This document shows, piece by piece, positions 17,543 to 26,280 of a stretch of 62,767 nucleotides of DNA. Numbering within the stretch: the stretch's first letter is position 1; each line of letters begins with the position of its first letter. The DNA is from Clostridiales bacterium (lineage in GTDB: Bacteria; Bacillota; Clostridia; Christensenellales; DTU072): assembly GCA_012838805.1 (NCBI GenBank), contig DUON01000004.1, forward strand, positions 1-62,767, written 5' to 3'. A program made the translations under genes and the position numbers. Below the pieces are notes generated by a model that was not told the origin of the DNA, searched no databases, and worked only from the letters and a program-made list of their open reading frames with translations.

Positions 17543-18784
17543 TTAAGTTAAGGAATCGTTTAATGGGCTTTCCTGACCTTTCTTTTCAAATGTCATTATT
17601 GTCTTATTGCCGACCATAGCAAAACAAAAAGCTATCAGTAAAACCCCGGTCACAATCAAAATCCATTCTATCTTAACATAATCCGCCAAAGGTCCGTATC
17701 CCAGCATGGACAACGGCGTTATTAGGCTTGTAAGCATACTCAACACGCCGAAAACCCTGCCCATATAGGTAGGCTCAATATTTTTCTGTAATAATACCAT
17801 AATTGGGGTGCTGAATACGGGAATGGCAACTCCGATAACAACCATTATGCCCGAATACAGCCAAAAGGACGGCACGATACCCAAAGCTAAAGTAGACGCC
17901 GCAACAAAGAAACTTGCCATAACTGCGGTGTGCATTTTTCTTTTGAAACCGCCCCACAAAGTTATCAAAACTCCGCCAAGTATCATACCCAAAGAGAATG
18001 CCACTTCGATAGTCGTAAGCCGCCACACCTCTTCCCCGAAACTTCTGGCGACTTGCAGAGGCGTCAAGAACATAAGAGGACTGCTAAGCAAAAAGAATAA
18101 GGCGCTGTATATGAAAAAAATCCTTATGAATTTGTGGCTTAGGATATACTTTATGCCCTCTATTAAATCATGGAAATAACGGACTTTTTGTTTTTCCTCG
18201 CTCTTTTCAAAATCGGTTTTTACAAAGCAGATAAGAAGCGTGACCGCGACCAGCGCCGTAAACACATCTATAAAAAGTATATATTCTATTGTTGATACGC
18301 TCAAAAGTACACCGCTAAGCATTGGGCTGACAAGAGAGACTATGGACTGAAGACTGTTGTTTGCGCCGTTGATTTTCATGAGTTTATCCGACGGGATGAT
18401 ATGCGGTATTAAAGCGTTTATTGTCGGCGTCTGCACCCCTCCGCCCAAGGACCTGATTATCGACACTATAAATAGAAGCCAAATCTCGCCCAGTCCCAGC
18501 ATAAATATCACTGCAAGCAATAGCGTTGATAGGGCTATTGCGCTGTCTGCTATGACGATAATCATTTTTTTATTAAAACGGTCTGCCCATACGCCAGCAA
18601 AAGGAGATACCAAAAAGGTAGGAAGAAAACCGCATAGTATGGAAATAGACACCATTAAGCCTGACTGTGTCTGTAAGACTATATACCAGCTTATGGCATA
18701 TTGTACAAGGATAGAGCCAATAAGGGATATGTTTTGGCTTGCTAAAAAGACAATTACATTCTTTTTCCAGTTATCGCAACTCAT
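17543..18784 (-). CDS. MFS exporter, DHA3 (MefA-like) family
   Basis: A 413-residue membrane protein with about 12 hydrophobic segments. The N-terminal half closely resembles macrolide-efflux type DHA3 proteins: SQNISLIGSILVQYAISWYI, GFLPTFLVSPFAGVWADRFNKK (the A-motif region) and RSLGGGVQTPTINALIPHIIP. It is a proton-driven exporter of unknown substrate; resistance cannot be concluded. The start at 18784 is preceded by AAAGGA; an ATG eight codons upstream overlaps the -10 box. It diverges from the YfbR-like gene. Confidence 0.88.
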   Translation of the reverse strand: MSCDNWKKNVIVFLASQNISLIGSILVQYAISWYIVLQTQSGLMVSISILCGFLPTFLVSPFAGVWADRFNKKMIIVIADSAIALSTLLLAVIFMLGLGEIWLLFIVSIIRSLGGGVQTPTINALIPHIIPSDKLMKINGANNSLQSIVSLVSPMLSGVLLSVSTIEYILFIDVFTALVAVTLLICFVKTDFEKSEEKQKVRYFHDLIEGIKYILSHKFIRIFFIYSALFFLLSSPLMFLTPLQVARSFGEEVWRLTTIEVAFSLGMILGGVLITLWGGFKRKMHTAVMASFFVAASTLALGIVPSFWLYSGIMVVIGVAIPVFSTPIMVLLQKNIEPTYMGRVFGVLSMLTSLITPLSMLGYGPLADYVKIEWILIVTGVLLIAFCFAMVGNKTIMTFEKKGQESPLNDSLT

Positions 18785-18799
18785 AAATCCTTTTTTAAG

Positions 18800-18829
18800 A
18801 TTATACATTAAGAAAACTGCATTTTACAA
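18800..18829 (-). promoter_or_regulatory. Promoter of the MFS exporter
   Basis: Minus strand TTGTAA (18829-18824), 18-bp spacer, TATAAT (18805-18800). Predicted leader is only about 9 nt and starts with the AAAGGA ribosome site. Confidence 0.5.
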
Positions 18830-18861
18830 TTAAATGAACCAAAAATATCTCTTTTTTTAAC

Positions 18862-18890
18862 TTTTCAAAATAATCTTCTTGTGTTATAAT
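18862..18890 (+). promoter_or_regulatory. Promoter predicting a leaderless mRNA (YfbR-like gene)
   Basis: -35 TTTTCA (18862-18867), 17-bp spacer, -10 TATAAT (18885-18890), 6 nt, ATG at 18897. No Shine-Dalgarno is present between them. Confidence 0.6.
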
Positions 18891-18896
18891 CATTCT

Positions 18897-19475
18897 ATGA
18901 AAAATTACAACTTTTTCGCATACTTGAATAGAATGAAGTACATAGAAAGGTGGAGCCTTATGCGCTCCGCCATGAAAGAAAACATCATGGAGCACAGCGA
19001 ACAGGTGGCACAGCTTGCCCATATGCTCGCCGTCATCCATAACACCATTTATGGCGGGAATGTTAATGTCGGCGATGTTGTTATCTACGCCGTATATCAC
19101 GAAGCAAGCGAAGTCATCACTGGAGACTTGCCCACACCCATAAAGTATTTCAACGCCGATATCAACAGTGCCTACAAGAACCTTGAAGAGATTGCCAACA
19201 AAAAGCTTATCAAGATGCTCCCGGAGGTTTTTCAAGCACAGTTTGAGAAAATCCTAATAACCCCCGGCCCTTTTGTCGAAAAGATAGTAAAAGCCGCCGA
19301 TAAACTGGCGGCGTACATAAAGTGTATTGAGGAGATAAAGTTTGGCAATTCCGAATTCGTAAAGGCAAAGAAAACAATCTTTGAAGACCTTAAACAAATG
19401 GATATGCTTGAGATTGATTATTTTTTAGAGCATTTCATACAAGGCTTTGAAAAGACATTGGACGAATTGGAATAA
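18897..19475 (+). CDS. YfbR-like HD-domain 5'-deoxynucleotidase
   Basis: A 192-residue HD-superfamily protein closely patterned on YfbR, which dephosphorylates deoxyribonucleoside 5'-monophosphates. The blocks NYNFFAYLNRMKYIERW, MEHSEQVAQLAH, TGDLPTPIKYFN and KAADKLAAYIKC match. The metal-binding HD pair reads His-Glu (YHEASE) instead of His-Asp, a notable change in the active site. The start at 18897 is taken because it aligns with the YfbR N terminus and lies 6 nt after a -10 box; no ribosome site is visible. A terminator follows. Confidence 0.88.
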   Translation: MKNYNFFAYLNRMKYIERWSLMRSAMKENIMEHSEQVAQLAHMLAVIHNTIYGGNVNVGDVVIYAVYHEASEVITGDLPTPIKYFNADINSAYKNLEEIANKKLIKMLPEVFQAQFEKILITPGPFVEKIVKAADKLAAYIKCIEEIKFGNSEFVKAKKTIFEDLKQMDMLEIDYFLEHFIQGFEKTLDELE

Positions 19476-19483
19476 AAGCACTT

Positions 19484-19515
19484 AAAGCCATAGAGGACTC
19501 CCCCATGGCTTTTTT
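19484..19515 (+). terminator. Intrinsic terminator after the YfbR-like gene
   Basis: Stem AAGCCAT/ATGGCTT (19485-19491 and 19505-19511) with a 13-nt loop, then a T run. Confidence 0.85.
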
Positions 19516-19542
19516 AGTTTCATTTATTATTTAATTTTTTCT

Positions 19543-20016
19543 TTAAGCGTAAGGTATCAAAATGACATTGGGAGACTCAAAATCGGTTTCAGACACGATT
19601 ATATGCAGTATCTGAGCTGCCTGTTCTTGTGTCAATTCCTCTTTTTTAACCACCACATTGACATTTTCGGTGCTTATGGTCACCACACAGTCCTCAAAAC
19701 CCTTTGCCTTTATTAGCCCCTCCAGTATAAGTTCAGTTTCCATAATGTCGCAAAGAGCGAGTTTCTTTTGCTGTGCTTGGGCTATGGTCTCTTCATCTGC
19801 TTCCGCTGATGTAATAATGCTGTCAAGGTATAGGATTTCTTCGGCTCTTGTCGTCTCTCTGTCTTCTCTGTATGAAGCGAAGAAAGTAGGCGCTACGATA
19901 TCGTCATCATCCTTGGGAGCGTTGTTAAGATTTAGAAAGTAGTTCAAGACGCCCGTCGCCACCAGCAGCACCACAAGCGATATTAATACTATTATTTTCT
20001 TTTTGTTGGTCTTCAT
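19543..20016 (-). CDS. spoIIIAH: Stage III sporulation protein AH
   Basis: A 157-residue SpoIIIAH-like protein: one N-terminal transmembrane helix (about residues 7-27), an acidic linker and a C-terminal ring-building motif domain ending DFESPNVILIPYA. It partners forespore SpoIIQ to form the channel across the two membranes around the forespore. The start at 20016 follows TGGAGG; an upstream in-frame ATG lacks one. It is the last gene of the spoIIIAA-AH operon. Confidence 0.9.
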   Translation of the reverse strand: MKTNKKKIIVLISLVVLLVATGVLNYFLNLNNAPKDDDDIVAPTFFASYREDRETTRAEEILYLDSIITSAEADEETIAQAQQKKLALCDIMETELILEGLIKAKGFEDCVVTISTENVNVVVKKEELTQEQAAQILHIIVSETDFESPNVILIPYA

Positions 20017-20043
20017 AAAATTGCCTCCAATCATTTTTTTTAT

Positions 20044-20595
20044 TTATTTCATCGCAAAAACTTCTATATTGTTTGCGCTGATATTTAACAAAGTCTGCAC
20101 GGCTCTCAATATTTCCAATCTGACTCTGGGGTCTCTTGCGCCTTCTGATACTACCACAACGCCGGTAACAGTCGGCATTATCTCTTTGAGTACATAAGGT
20201 TTTGAAGAGCCGTCTCCTGATACAAGTATCGGCGTTTCGGTAACAGTAGAAGTGGATGTCGTTATGCTGCCGTTATTGTTGGTAGTGTTGACATGCGTGC
20301 TTTTGGTATTGGCTATAAGCTTTTCCACCGAACCGCTGTATGTTATCATGACCTCCACCCTCCCCGCTCCGCTTATCTGTGAGAGTATGCGGCAAAGATC
20401 TGATTCCATTTCTTCTATCATGTCCCTTTGCTTGTCATAGACATCGTTTTCTTTGGCAGGTTTTTTCGGCGAAGTAAGTGCCGAATACAGTATCAGCGCT
20501 AAGGCAATAAACACCACGGCGATTATTATCTCTATATTTTTTATTTTCTTAAGCTTGGCGTACAACGCTTTTAGCTTTTCAATAAATTTCGCCAT
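20044..20595 (-). CDS. spoIIIAG: Stage III sporulation protein AG
   Basis: A 183-residue protein with one transmembrane helix near residues 22-42 and a ring-forming domain (EMESDLCRILSQISGAGRVEVMITYSGS to GVVVVSEGARDPRVRLEILRAVQTLLNISANNIEVF) typical of SpoIIIAG, which assembles the large mother-cell ring of the feeding-tube channel. It overlaps spoIIIAF by 17 nt. A Ser/Thr/Asn-rich insertion (THVNTTNNNGSITTSTSTVT) interrupts the domain, a common variable loop. Confidence 0.92.
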   Translation of the reverse strand: MAKFIEKLKALYAKLKKIKNIEIIIAVVFIALALILYSALTSPKKPAKENDVYDKQRDMIEEMESDLCRILSQISGAGRVEVMITYSGSVEKLIANTKSTHVNTTNNNGSITTSTSTVTETPILVSGDGSSKPYVLKEIMPTVTGVVVVSEGARDPRVRLEILRAVQTLLNISANNIEVFAMK

Positions 20596-21079
20596 AGATT
20601 ATTACTTTATGGCGGGGTATTTGAACCGCCTGTGCTACCGTATCGCAAATCATTTCATTAATATTTATATTCTTTAGGTTTTCTGATATGACAGCATTTT
20701 CAATAGATACCACGACATTCGAAATTTCCACAATATCACCGTTTAAGTGAATATTTATCGTTATTTCAACGTTGTCTAGCCCCTTTTCTTTCAGGACATG
20801 AACCAAGCTGGTCTCCGCCTCGTCATACTTGGCTCTTGCCAATCTATATAAGAAGCCGTCATCTTTTTTATAAACCCTTTCATCATATATCTCTTGATTA
20901 AAGACATCCGCCGAATAGTCTTTTTTCAAAAGGTTGGGCAAGGGGGATATGATGACTATTATTACTATTACGCTGAGTATTCCTTTAATATATTTTTTAG
21001 TCTCGCCCTCCACCATAAAGAGTTCGAATAGCGCCGTAAGGATGACCACCCCCACGATTGACATAATCCACTTTTCCAT
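20579..21079 (-). CDS. spoIIIAF: Stage III sporulation protein AF
   Basis: A 166-residue protein with two N-terminal transmembrane helices (about 5-25 and 33-50, with the linking EGETKKYIKGI) and a soluble C-terminal ring domain, as in SpoIIIAF of the spoIIIA channel complex. The chosen ATG at 21079 overlaps the spoIIIAE stop codon (TAATG) and follows GGGGTGA; the frame is open upstream but without a ribosome site. Confidence 0.88.
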   Translation of the reverse strand: MEKWIMSIVGVVILTALFELFMVEGETKKYIKGILSVIVIIVIISPLPNLLKKDYSADVFNQEIYDERVYKKDDGFLYRLARAKYDEAETSLVHVLKEKGLDNVEITINIHLNGDIVEISNVVVSIENAVISENLKNININEMICDTVAQAVQIPRHKVIIYGEIY

Positions 21080-22272
21080 TAAATCACCCCGAAGTTGCAT
21101 GTCAGAATTATCAGCATGACCATTACAAAAAACATAAAAGCAAAACCCAAGAGTATGACTATCAAAGTGACCAGATTTTTTGATGTAGTATAGAGAAGCG
21201 AAGCAATCTTTTCATCCGATATCGGCTCGATAATCGCTGCAGCAAGCCTTAATGAGAACATAAGCACCAATATTTTTATTACTGGCACAAAGACGATAAA
21301 CATTAAAATAATTATGCTACACAAGCCAAGCGCATTTTTTATTAAGACACAGCTTGCCATGACAAGGTCAAAGCCCTCGGATAAGTATCCGCCAAGAATG
21401 GGCACATAACTTGAAAGGGCGAATTTGGCAGATTTCACGCTGACGCTGTCAAACGCCGCTCCCGTCACTCCCTGCGCCGTCAAGACAGCCACAAACAAGC
21501 TGAAAATTATGCCCAAACTCCATTCCGCAATAGATTTTGTGGCGGCTGTCAATTTTTCAAGCTTTACATTACTGCTAAGGTTTCCCACCATACCGAATAT
21601 AACACTCGCCATAAACAAAGGCATTATGAAAATATTGATTATCTTCAAGATTACCGTCGTCAAGACCGCCATCATAGGCTGATATACAGCGACGCTCCCC
21701 GCTCCGCCCAAAGCCGCCGTAAGAGTAATAAGTATGGGAAAGACTATTCCCATAAGCGTATCCATATCATTAATGGTGTTTTTGACATCCACGACTATTG
21801 AACCCAAAGCGATAGAAAGTATGGATAGTATCGCACCATAACATGCGATATAAATCATCTTTTGGGTTTGAGCCTTGGAAAAGCCCGAACTCAACCCCTT
21901 AAAAACCCCCAAGAGTATGGCTATGATAAGGATTGTCATAACCATGGGCGCGGTTTTTACAAGCTGATTAAAAAAAGCTTTCAGCAAGCTGTCATAAATC
22001 GTCGCCATATTAAAAGGCTGTTTGTTGTATATGACATCTGAAATCATCTGCTTTACGCTTCTTCCAAAGGTCTTCAGGCTCTCGTTTTGCAGTTCGTTAA
22101 AAAACTTTTCAAACTCGTTCAAATTTAAGTCGTTTAATCTCTTATCAACTTCGTCTTCGATATTCTGTTCTTCTTTTTCTTTGTTAGCGTATGCCGTAGG
22201 TTGTAGGTTTGTGGTAAGAAAAGAAATTATCGATAATATAAGAAGTAAGATATAGGCAAGCCTTTTTTTCAT
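21079..22272 (-). CDS. spoIIIAE: Stage III sporulation protein AE
   Basis: A 397-residue polytopic membrane protein with an N-terminal signal-like segment, a charged extracytoplasmic region (EEQNIEDEVDKRLNDLNLNEFEKFFNEL) and several transmembrane helices, matching SpoIIIAE. It is the large membrane component of the mother-cell export apparatus. It overlaps spoIIIAD by 4 nt. Confidence 0.93.
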   Translation of the reverse strand: MKKRLAYILLLILSIISFLTTNLQPTAYANKEKEEQNIEDEVDKRLNDLNLNEFEKFFNELQNESLKTFGRSVKQMISDVIYNKQPFNMATIYDSLLKAFFNQLVKTAPMVMTILIIAILLGVFKGLSSGFSKAQTQKMIYIACYGAILSILSIALGSIVVDVKNTINDMDTLMGIVFPILITLTAALGGAGSVAVYQPMMAVLTTVILKIINIFIMPLFMASVIFGMVGNLSSNVKLEKLTAATKSIAEWSLGIIFSLFVAVLTAQGVTGAAFDSVSVKSAKFALSSYVPILGGYLSEGFDLVMASCVLIKNALGLCSIIILMFIVFVPVIKILVLMFSLRLAAAIIEPISDEKIASLLYTTSKNLVTLIVILLGFAFMFFVMVMLIILTCNFGVI

Positions 22273-22652
22273 AACAGACCGCCCACAATATCAATAATCC
22301 CAGACAATATTGGCATTGCCATAACAAAAATCGCTACCTTTCCTGCGAATTGAATTTTTTTGGCAATGCTTGAACAGTCGTTGTCCTCGCAAAGAGAAGC
22401 CGAATATTCGGTTATGTAGCCGATTCCTATTATTCTCAATATGGCGTTGAAAACGCCCGTTGAAAGACCAGACTTGTCCGCTATCTGAGAAAATGTATTC
22501 ACCGCTTCCATAATGGTTTCAGATAAGGAAATAAGAATTATTACGCCGGTGGCAAGCGCAATATATATAGAATACTCGGGCTTGATATTCTTAACGGTGA
22601 CCACCATTACCATACCGATGAAACCTATGGCTATGTACTTAAAGATATCCAT
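22269..22652 (-). CDS. spoIIIAD: Stage III sporulation protein AD
   Basis: A 127-residue hydrophobic protein with about four transmembrane helices and the SpoIIIAD pattern (INxxY-like IKPEYSIYIALATGVIILI; GIGYITEYSASLCEDNDCSSIAKKIQFAGK). It is related to SpoIIIAC and is thought to be part of the export-like core in the mother-cell membrane. Downstream overlap with spoIIIAE shows tight coupling. Confidence 0.93.
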   Translation of the reverse strand: MDIFKYIAIGFIGMVMVVTVKNIKPEYSIYIALATGVIILISLSETIMEAVNTFSQIADKSGLSTGVFNAILRIIGIGYITEYSASLCEDNDCSSIAKKIQFAGKVAIFVMAMPILSGIIDIVGGLL

Positions 22653-22659
22653 ATTTTTG

Positions 22660-22857
22660 TTAATAAAGTCGGAATATGGCTCTCAGGGTATCAAACAAGC
22701 CCCCTATCATCTCTATGACCATTAATAGCACAATAACCAATCCCGCCAATGTGACCAAAGTGGCGATTTCTTTCTTTTCGCTCTTTTCAAGGATATTATT
22801 TATTACTGCGGTGATTAAGCCCACTCCGGCTATCCTAAAAATAATATCAATACTCAT
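22660..22857 (-). CDS. spoIIIAC: Stage III sporulation protein AC
   Basis: A 65-residue protein with two transmembrane helices (MSIDIIFRIAGVGLITAVINNIL start and a second helix at about 35-55), the normal size and sequence of SpoIIIAC. It is placed between spoIIIAB and spoIIIAD as in other spore formers. Confidence 0.93.
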   Translation of the reverse strand: MSIDIIFRIAGVGLITAVINNILEKSEKKEIATLVTLAGLVIVLLMVIEMIGGLFDTLRAIFRLY

Positions 22858-22871
22858 TTAAGCTTTTTCTC

Positions 22872-23348
22872 CTACATTATTACAATCATTATGCCAAGTC
22901 CCAGAAGCGGAGCAAGCTTTTTGGCAAGATTGCCTTTTGTGTCACGTTGTTTTTGGACTTCGCTTGTTATTTTATTGACTTTATGTTTATAGTCCTCTAT
23001 ATATGCCTTATGCCCTGCTGTGTTCAGTCTTGTGATATCCCGAATAAAGCAAAGTATCAAGGACTTTTCTCTTTCATTTAAGGAATAAATGTTTACTTCT
23101 TCAGCTTCCACCGCTACGGGATTTTCTATCGTAACCAAAGCTTTGCTCAATTTTGAGGGATACAGTCGGTCGTATTTTTTTATAAGCTCAAGTATGTTAG
23201 TTTTTAAGAAGCTGATTTCGGATAAAGTAAAATTAATAAATGACAGAAATTCCTTTAATGCCGTGACTTTGCTCTTATAATAATTGTCAATACCCAGCCC
23301 GCTATAAACGCATGCGACAAAAATAAGGACTCCCGCCAATAGATTCAT
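22872..23348 (-). CDS. spoIIIAB: Stage III sporulation protein AB
   Basis: A 158-residue protein with an N-terminal and a C-terminal transmembrane helix enclosing a cytoplasmic helical domain (residues about 25-135), as in SpoIIIAB, a GspF-like component of the spoIIIA apparatus. The C-terminal KKLAPLLGLGIMIVIM is characteristic. It lies 4 nt after spoIIIAA. Confidence 0.88.
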   Translation of the reverse strand: MNLLAGVLIFVACVYSGLGIDNYYKSKVTALKEFLSFINFTLSEISFLKTNILELIKKYDRLYPSKLSKALVTIENPVAVEAEEVNIYSLNEREKSLILCFIRDITRLNTAGHKAYIEDYKHKVNKITSEVQKQRDTKGNLAKKLAPLLGLGIMIVIM

Positions 23349-23352
23349 TTAC

Positions 23353-24174
23353 TTATTTCCTTATTATTGATTTTATGCTTCCTACCTGCGGATTAGACGA
23401 AAGTACAATAAAATTATCAAAATAGCACTCAAACCTCAGCCCCAGCTTTTCCACATTCTCAAAGCTATCCGAATGTATCCCGGCAAGGATTTTCACCCCT
23501 GCTCCTACGGTCTTTTTCACCACTTCGGCGTCTCTTTGCCCGAATATCTCATCGCACACTATGATTTCAGGACTAAGCGCCCTTATCGCACCCTCAAAGC
23601 AAAGATGTTTGGGCACGCCCTGAATAAGGTCGGACATCTTTCCGATATCCAGCTTTCCCGAAAGCCCCCCGAACTCGTATCTCTCGTCGATAACCAGTAC
23701 ATCATGGCTTCTTGCAAGAACTCTTGTGAGGTCTCTTATCAAAGTGGTCTTTCCGCACCCCGGCGGAGCCACTATCAAAGTATTGTTATAATTTTCATAA
23801 AGAAACTTTACTTTCTCACTGCATCCCTTTATCTCATGAGGTATGCGTATGCACAAGGACGATATTTTTTTGAAAGCGCCCATGCCCTCGTCCCTGATTG
23901 AGGCTTGACCGCCCACGCCTATTCTTATGCCGTCCTTATAATATACAAACCCCCTTTTCAACTCGTCCTCATAAGAATACATTGAAAAGTTTGTGGCGAT
24001 GTCCATAATATTCGTCAAGAGCTTTTCGTCCGCGATTATGCCCGTCAAAACCTTTCCCCTGATATTCTTCAGCACAATTTCCTTTCCCAACCTTATCCTA
24101 ATCTCCGTCAGACAGGACTTGTCAACAAAAGAATATAGCCTTTGGCACAGCTTGTCGCCCAGCAGTTTTTCCAT
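23353..24174 (-). CDS. spoIIIAA: Stage III sporulation protein AA (ATPase)
   Basis: A 273-residue secretion-type ATPase, first gene of the spoIIIA operon. Walker A is APPGCGKTT (about residues 138-146), Walker B is VLVIDERYEFGG, and the family segment DLIQGVPKHLCFEGAIRALSPEIIVCDEIFG is intact. It energises the mother-cell side of the channel. The ATG at 24174 directly follows the T run of the efp terminator, so there is no Shine-Dalgarno sequence; no better start exists nearby. Sigma-E control is expected from the family, but I found no convincing sigma-E promoter. Confidence 0.92.
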   Translation of the reverse strand: MEKLLGDKLCQRLYSFVDKSCLTEIRIRLGKEIVLKNIRGKVLTGIIADEKLLTNIMDIATNFSMYSYEDELKRGFVYYKDGIRIGVGGQASIRDEGMGAFKKISSLCIRIPHEIKGCSEKVKFLYENYNNTLIVAPPGCGKTTLIRDLTRVLARSHDVLVIDERYEFGGLSGKLDIGKMSDLIQGVPKHLCFEGAIRALSPEIIVCDEIFGQRDAEVVKKTVGAGVKILAGIHSDSFENVEKLGLRFECYFDNFIVLSSNPQVGSIKSIIRK

Positions 24175-24208
24175 AAAAAAACCCTTAACTATATAATATA
24201 GTTAAGGG
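24175..24208 (-). terminator. efp terminator abutting the spoIIIAA start codon
   Basis: Perfect inverted repeat with CCCTTAAC arms (24182-24208) followed on the minus strand by seven T residues that end exactly at the spoIIIAA ATG. It ends the M24 peptidase-efp transcript and insulates the sporulation operon. Confidence 0.85.
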
Positions 24209-24237
24209 CTTATGTATTTATGATTTTGGCAAAAAGA

Positions 24238-24801
24238 CTAAATCCTCGACATGTATTCTCCGCTTCTGGTGTCCACTCTAATTTTGTCACCCTTGTTTAC
24301 GAATAAAGGCACTTGCAGAGTGAATCCCGTCTCCAAGGTGGCTTGCTTTGTGCCGGGTTGAGCGGTGGCTCCGGGTATGCCGGGCTCGCAGTCGACAACT
24401 TCCAGTTCCACAAAGTTTTCGGGAGTGACCGAAAAGGGAATGCCTCTAAAGAAAGCGATTTCACAAACCATGTTTTCTTTTATGAACTTCAAGGCTTCGT
24501 CTACCATATCCTTGGATATGGGTACCATATCATAGGTTTCTTGGTCCATGAAGTAATACAAGTCGCCGTCGTTATAGCTATATTCCATCTTCTTTCTCTC
24601 GATATGAGCCGTCTCAAATTTCTCGTTTGGATTAAAGGTTTTTTCGATAATGCCGCCTGTCATTATATTCTTTATCTTTGTCCTTACAAAAGCAGCGCCT
24701 TTCCCCGGCTTGACATGCTGAAAATCAACAATGACTTGAACGGTGTCGTCCATAACAAAAGTAATACCTTTCTTAAAATCTCCCGCAGTAATAAATCCCA
24801 T
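24238..24801 (-). CDS. efp: Translation elongation factor P
   Basis: A 187-residue EF-P, which relieves ribosome stalling at polyproline. Three OB-like domains are recognisable: the N-terminal KOW-like domain with the PGKGAAFV loop whose Lys sits at the peptidyl-transferase centre, then [34 protein letters not shown], and the C-terminal [25 protein letters not shown]. The start at 24801 ([12 protein letters not shown]) follows GGAGG; four extra codons upstream are unlikely. It is cotranscribed with the M24 peptidase upstream, a common pairing in Firmicutes. Confidence 0.96.
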   Translation of the reverse strand: MGFITAGDFKKGITFVMDDTVQVIVDFQHVKPGKGAAFVRTKIKNIMTGGIIEKTFNPNEKFETAHIERKKMEYSYNDGDLYYFMDQETYDMVPISKDMVDEALKFIKENMVCEIAFFRGIPFSVTPENFVELEVVDCEPGIPGATAQPGTKQATLETGFTLQVPLFVNKGDKIRVDTRSGEYMSRI

Positions 24802-24825
24802 ACTGTCCTCCAAAAATAATTTTTA

Positions 24826-25863
24826 CTAAATAATTATCAATTCTTTTTGACTATTTGTCAAGTTAATAACCCGTTCTTTCTTAAATACTATCATATCTTC
24901 TATTCTCACGCCAAATTTTTTTGCGATATATAGCCCAGGCTCAATGGTTATCGCCATGTTTTCTTTTAGAATATCTTGGCTTTTTGGCGAAATGGTTGGC
25001 GTTTCATGCACATTCACCCCCACGCCGTGCCCCAATGAATGCAAAAAGTACTTTTCCAAACCTTTTTCAATAAAATATTCGTTTGCCTTGTGATATAAAT
25101 CTTTCGCCGCCATTCCCGTCTTTGCGTATTCTAAAGCTGTCATCTGGGCGGAGAGAACGGTTTGATAAATTTCTTTTTGCTCATTATCGGGCGCGCCAAA
25201 AGCTATTGTTCTTGTCATATCCGAACAGTACCCTTGATATTTTGCGCCAAAGTCCAGCTTTATCAGCTGATTTTTCCTGAGCTTTTGGTCTGTGATATGG
25301 GCATGCGGTCTTGCGGTATGAGCCCCAAAGGCGACAATCGTATCAAATGCTGTATCTTCCCCGCCGTTTTTATAAATCAAGTCTTCCAAAATATGCTTAA
25401 GCTCCCTTTCTGTAACGCCCTCTTTAATATAGCCAAGCAAATCAATAAAGGTCTTATCCGTTATTTTTTGGGCTACGGAGATTTTTTCAAGTTCTTCATC
25501 GTTCTTTATTGCCCGTATACTTCTTATTTCTCCGCTTATGTCTTTAAGCTCTATAAAATCTAAATTATTACACAATTGATTATAAAAACTCAAAGGTATA
25601 TCGTCTTCTATGCCCAGAGTTTTACATTTATTCTTTTCAAGTATATCCTTTATCGTTCCAATACCATCTCGCTTTATGTCTACTATTTCAAAACCAGTCA
25701 AAACTTCTTCGGCTTCGTCAAGGTATCTTAAATCGGTGAGATAGTACTTCTTATTCCCGCAAAATATAATTATGGCGTCTTGGTTTTGGTATTTGGAGAA
25801 ATAAAAGAGATTGGATGGATTTTTTATAAGCACGCAATCGGCTTTTGTCAACAATTTTTTCAT
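24826..25863 (-). CDS. M24 family aminopeptidase (Xaa-Pro peptidase-like)
   Basis: A 345-residue pita-bread metallopeptidase: N-terminal creatinase-like domain (1 to about 120) and C-terminal M24 domain with metal ligands in KLDFGAKYQGYCSDMTRTIAF, HSLGHGVGVNVHETP, MAITIEPGLYI and GVRIEDM. It probably removes N-terminal residues before proline. The start at 25863 is chosen because a strong promoter ends 6 nt upstream and no ribosome site is present, so the upstream in-frame ATGs would lie in or before the -10 box. It precedes efp. Confidence 0.92.
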   Translation of the reverse strand: MKKLLTKADCVLIKNPSNLFYFSKYQNQDAIIIFCGNKKYYLTDLRYLDEAEEVLTGFEIVDIKRDGIGTIKDILEKNKCKTLGIEDDIPLSFYNQLCNNLDFIELKDISGEIRSIRAIKNDEELEKISVAQKITDKTFIDLLGYIKEGVTERELKHILEDLIYKNGGEDTAFDTIVAFGAHTARPHAHITDQKLRKNQLIKLDFGAKYQGYCSDMTRTIAFGAPDNEQKEIYQTVLSAQMTALEYAKTGMAAKDLYHKANEYFIEKGLEKYFLHSLGHGVGVNVHETPTISPKSQDILKENMAITIEPGLYIAKKFGVRIEDMIVFKKERVINLTNSQKELIII

Positions 25864-25869
25864 AGGATT

Positions 25870-25898
25870 ATTATACATTATCGGCAAGCGATTATCAA
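25870..25898 (-). promoter_or_regulatory. Promoter predicting a leaderless mRNA (M24 peptidase-efp)
   Basis: Minus strand TTGATA (25898-25893), 17-bp spacer, TATAAT (25875-25870), then AATCCT and the ATG. The expected start site falls on the A of the start codon. Confidence 0.7.
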
Positions 25899-25911
25899 CT
25901 GTGGTTCAACG

Positions 25912-26280
25912 CTATTTTTTTGTCCTTGCCTTAGAGAATACCGCTACAGCAAAGCCTATGGCAATAACCCCCGCAAGCCCTGCCGCCGCCGATTGCACTC
26001 CGCCGGTCATCGCTCCAATAAAACCTCTTTCCAAAGCGCCTTTGATAGCCCCTCTTGCAAGATTAGCGCCGAACCCGATTATCGGGACGGTTGCCCCCGC
26101 TTGACCAAATTCCTTTATGGGCTGATAGAGCCTTGCCGCTTCCAAAACCACGCCCAAAAGCAAAAATATTACAAGTATCCTTGCAGATGTGAGCTTGGTC
26201 GTATTAATAAGAATCTGCCCTATCAGACAGAATGTCCCCCCCACCACAAAAACCTGCAAATACAACAAAAATATATTCAT
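25912..26280 (-). CDS. spoVAE: Stage V sporulation protein AE
   Basis: A 122-residue hydrophobic protein with about four transmembrane segments and the SpoVAE pattern (VGGTFCLIGQILI, GFGQAGATVPIIGFGANLARGAIKGA-like stretch). It is part of the spore inner-membrane channel for dipicolinic acid. The start at 26280 follows GGAGG and overlaps the spoVAD stop by ATGA. Last gene of spoVAC-AD-AE. Confidence 0.92.
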   Translation of the reverse strand: MNIFLLYLQVFVVGGTFCLIGQILINTTKLTSARILVIFLLLGVVLEAARLYQPIKEFGQAGATVPIIGFGANLARGAIKGALERGFIGAMTGGVQSAAAGLAGVIAIGFAVAVFSKARTKK

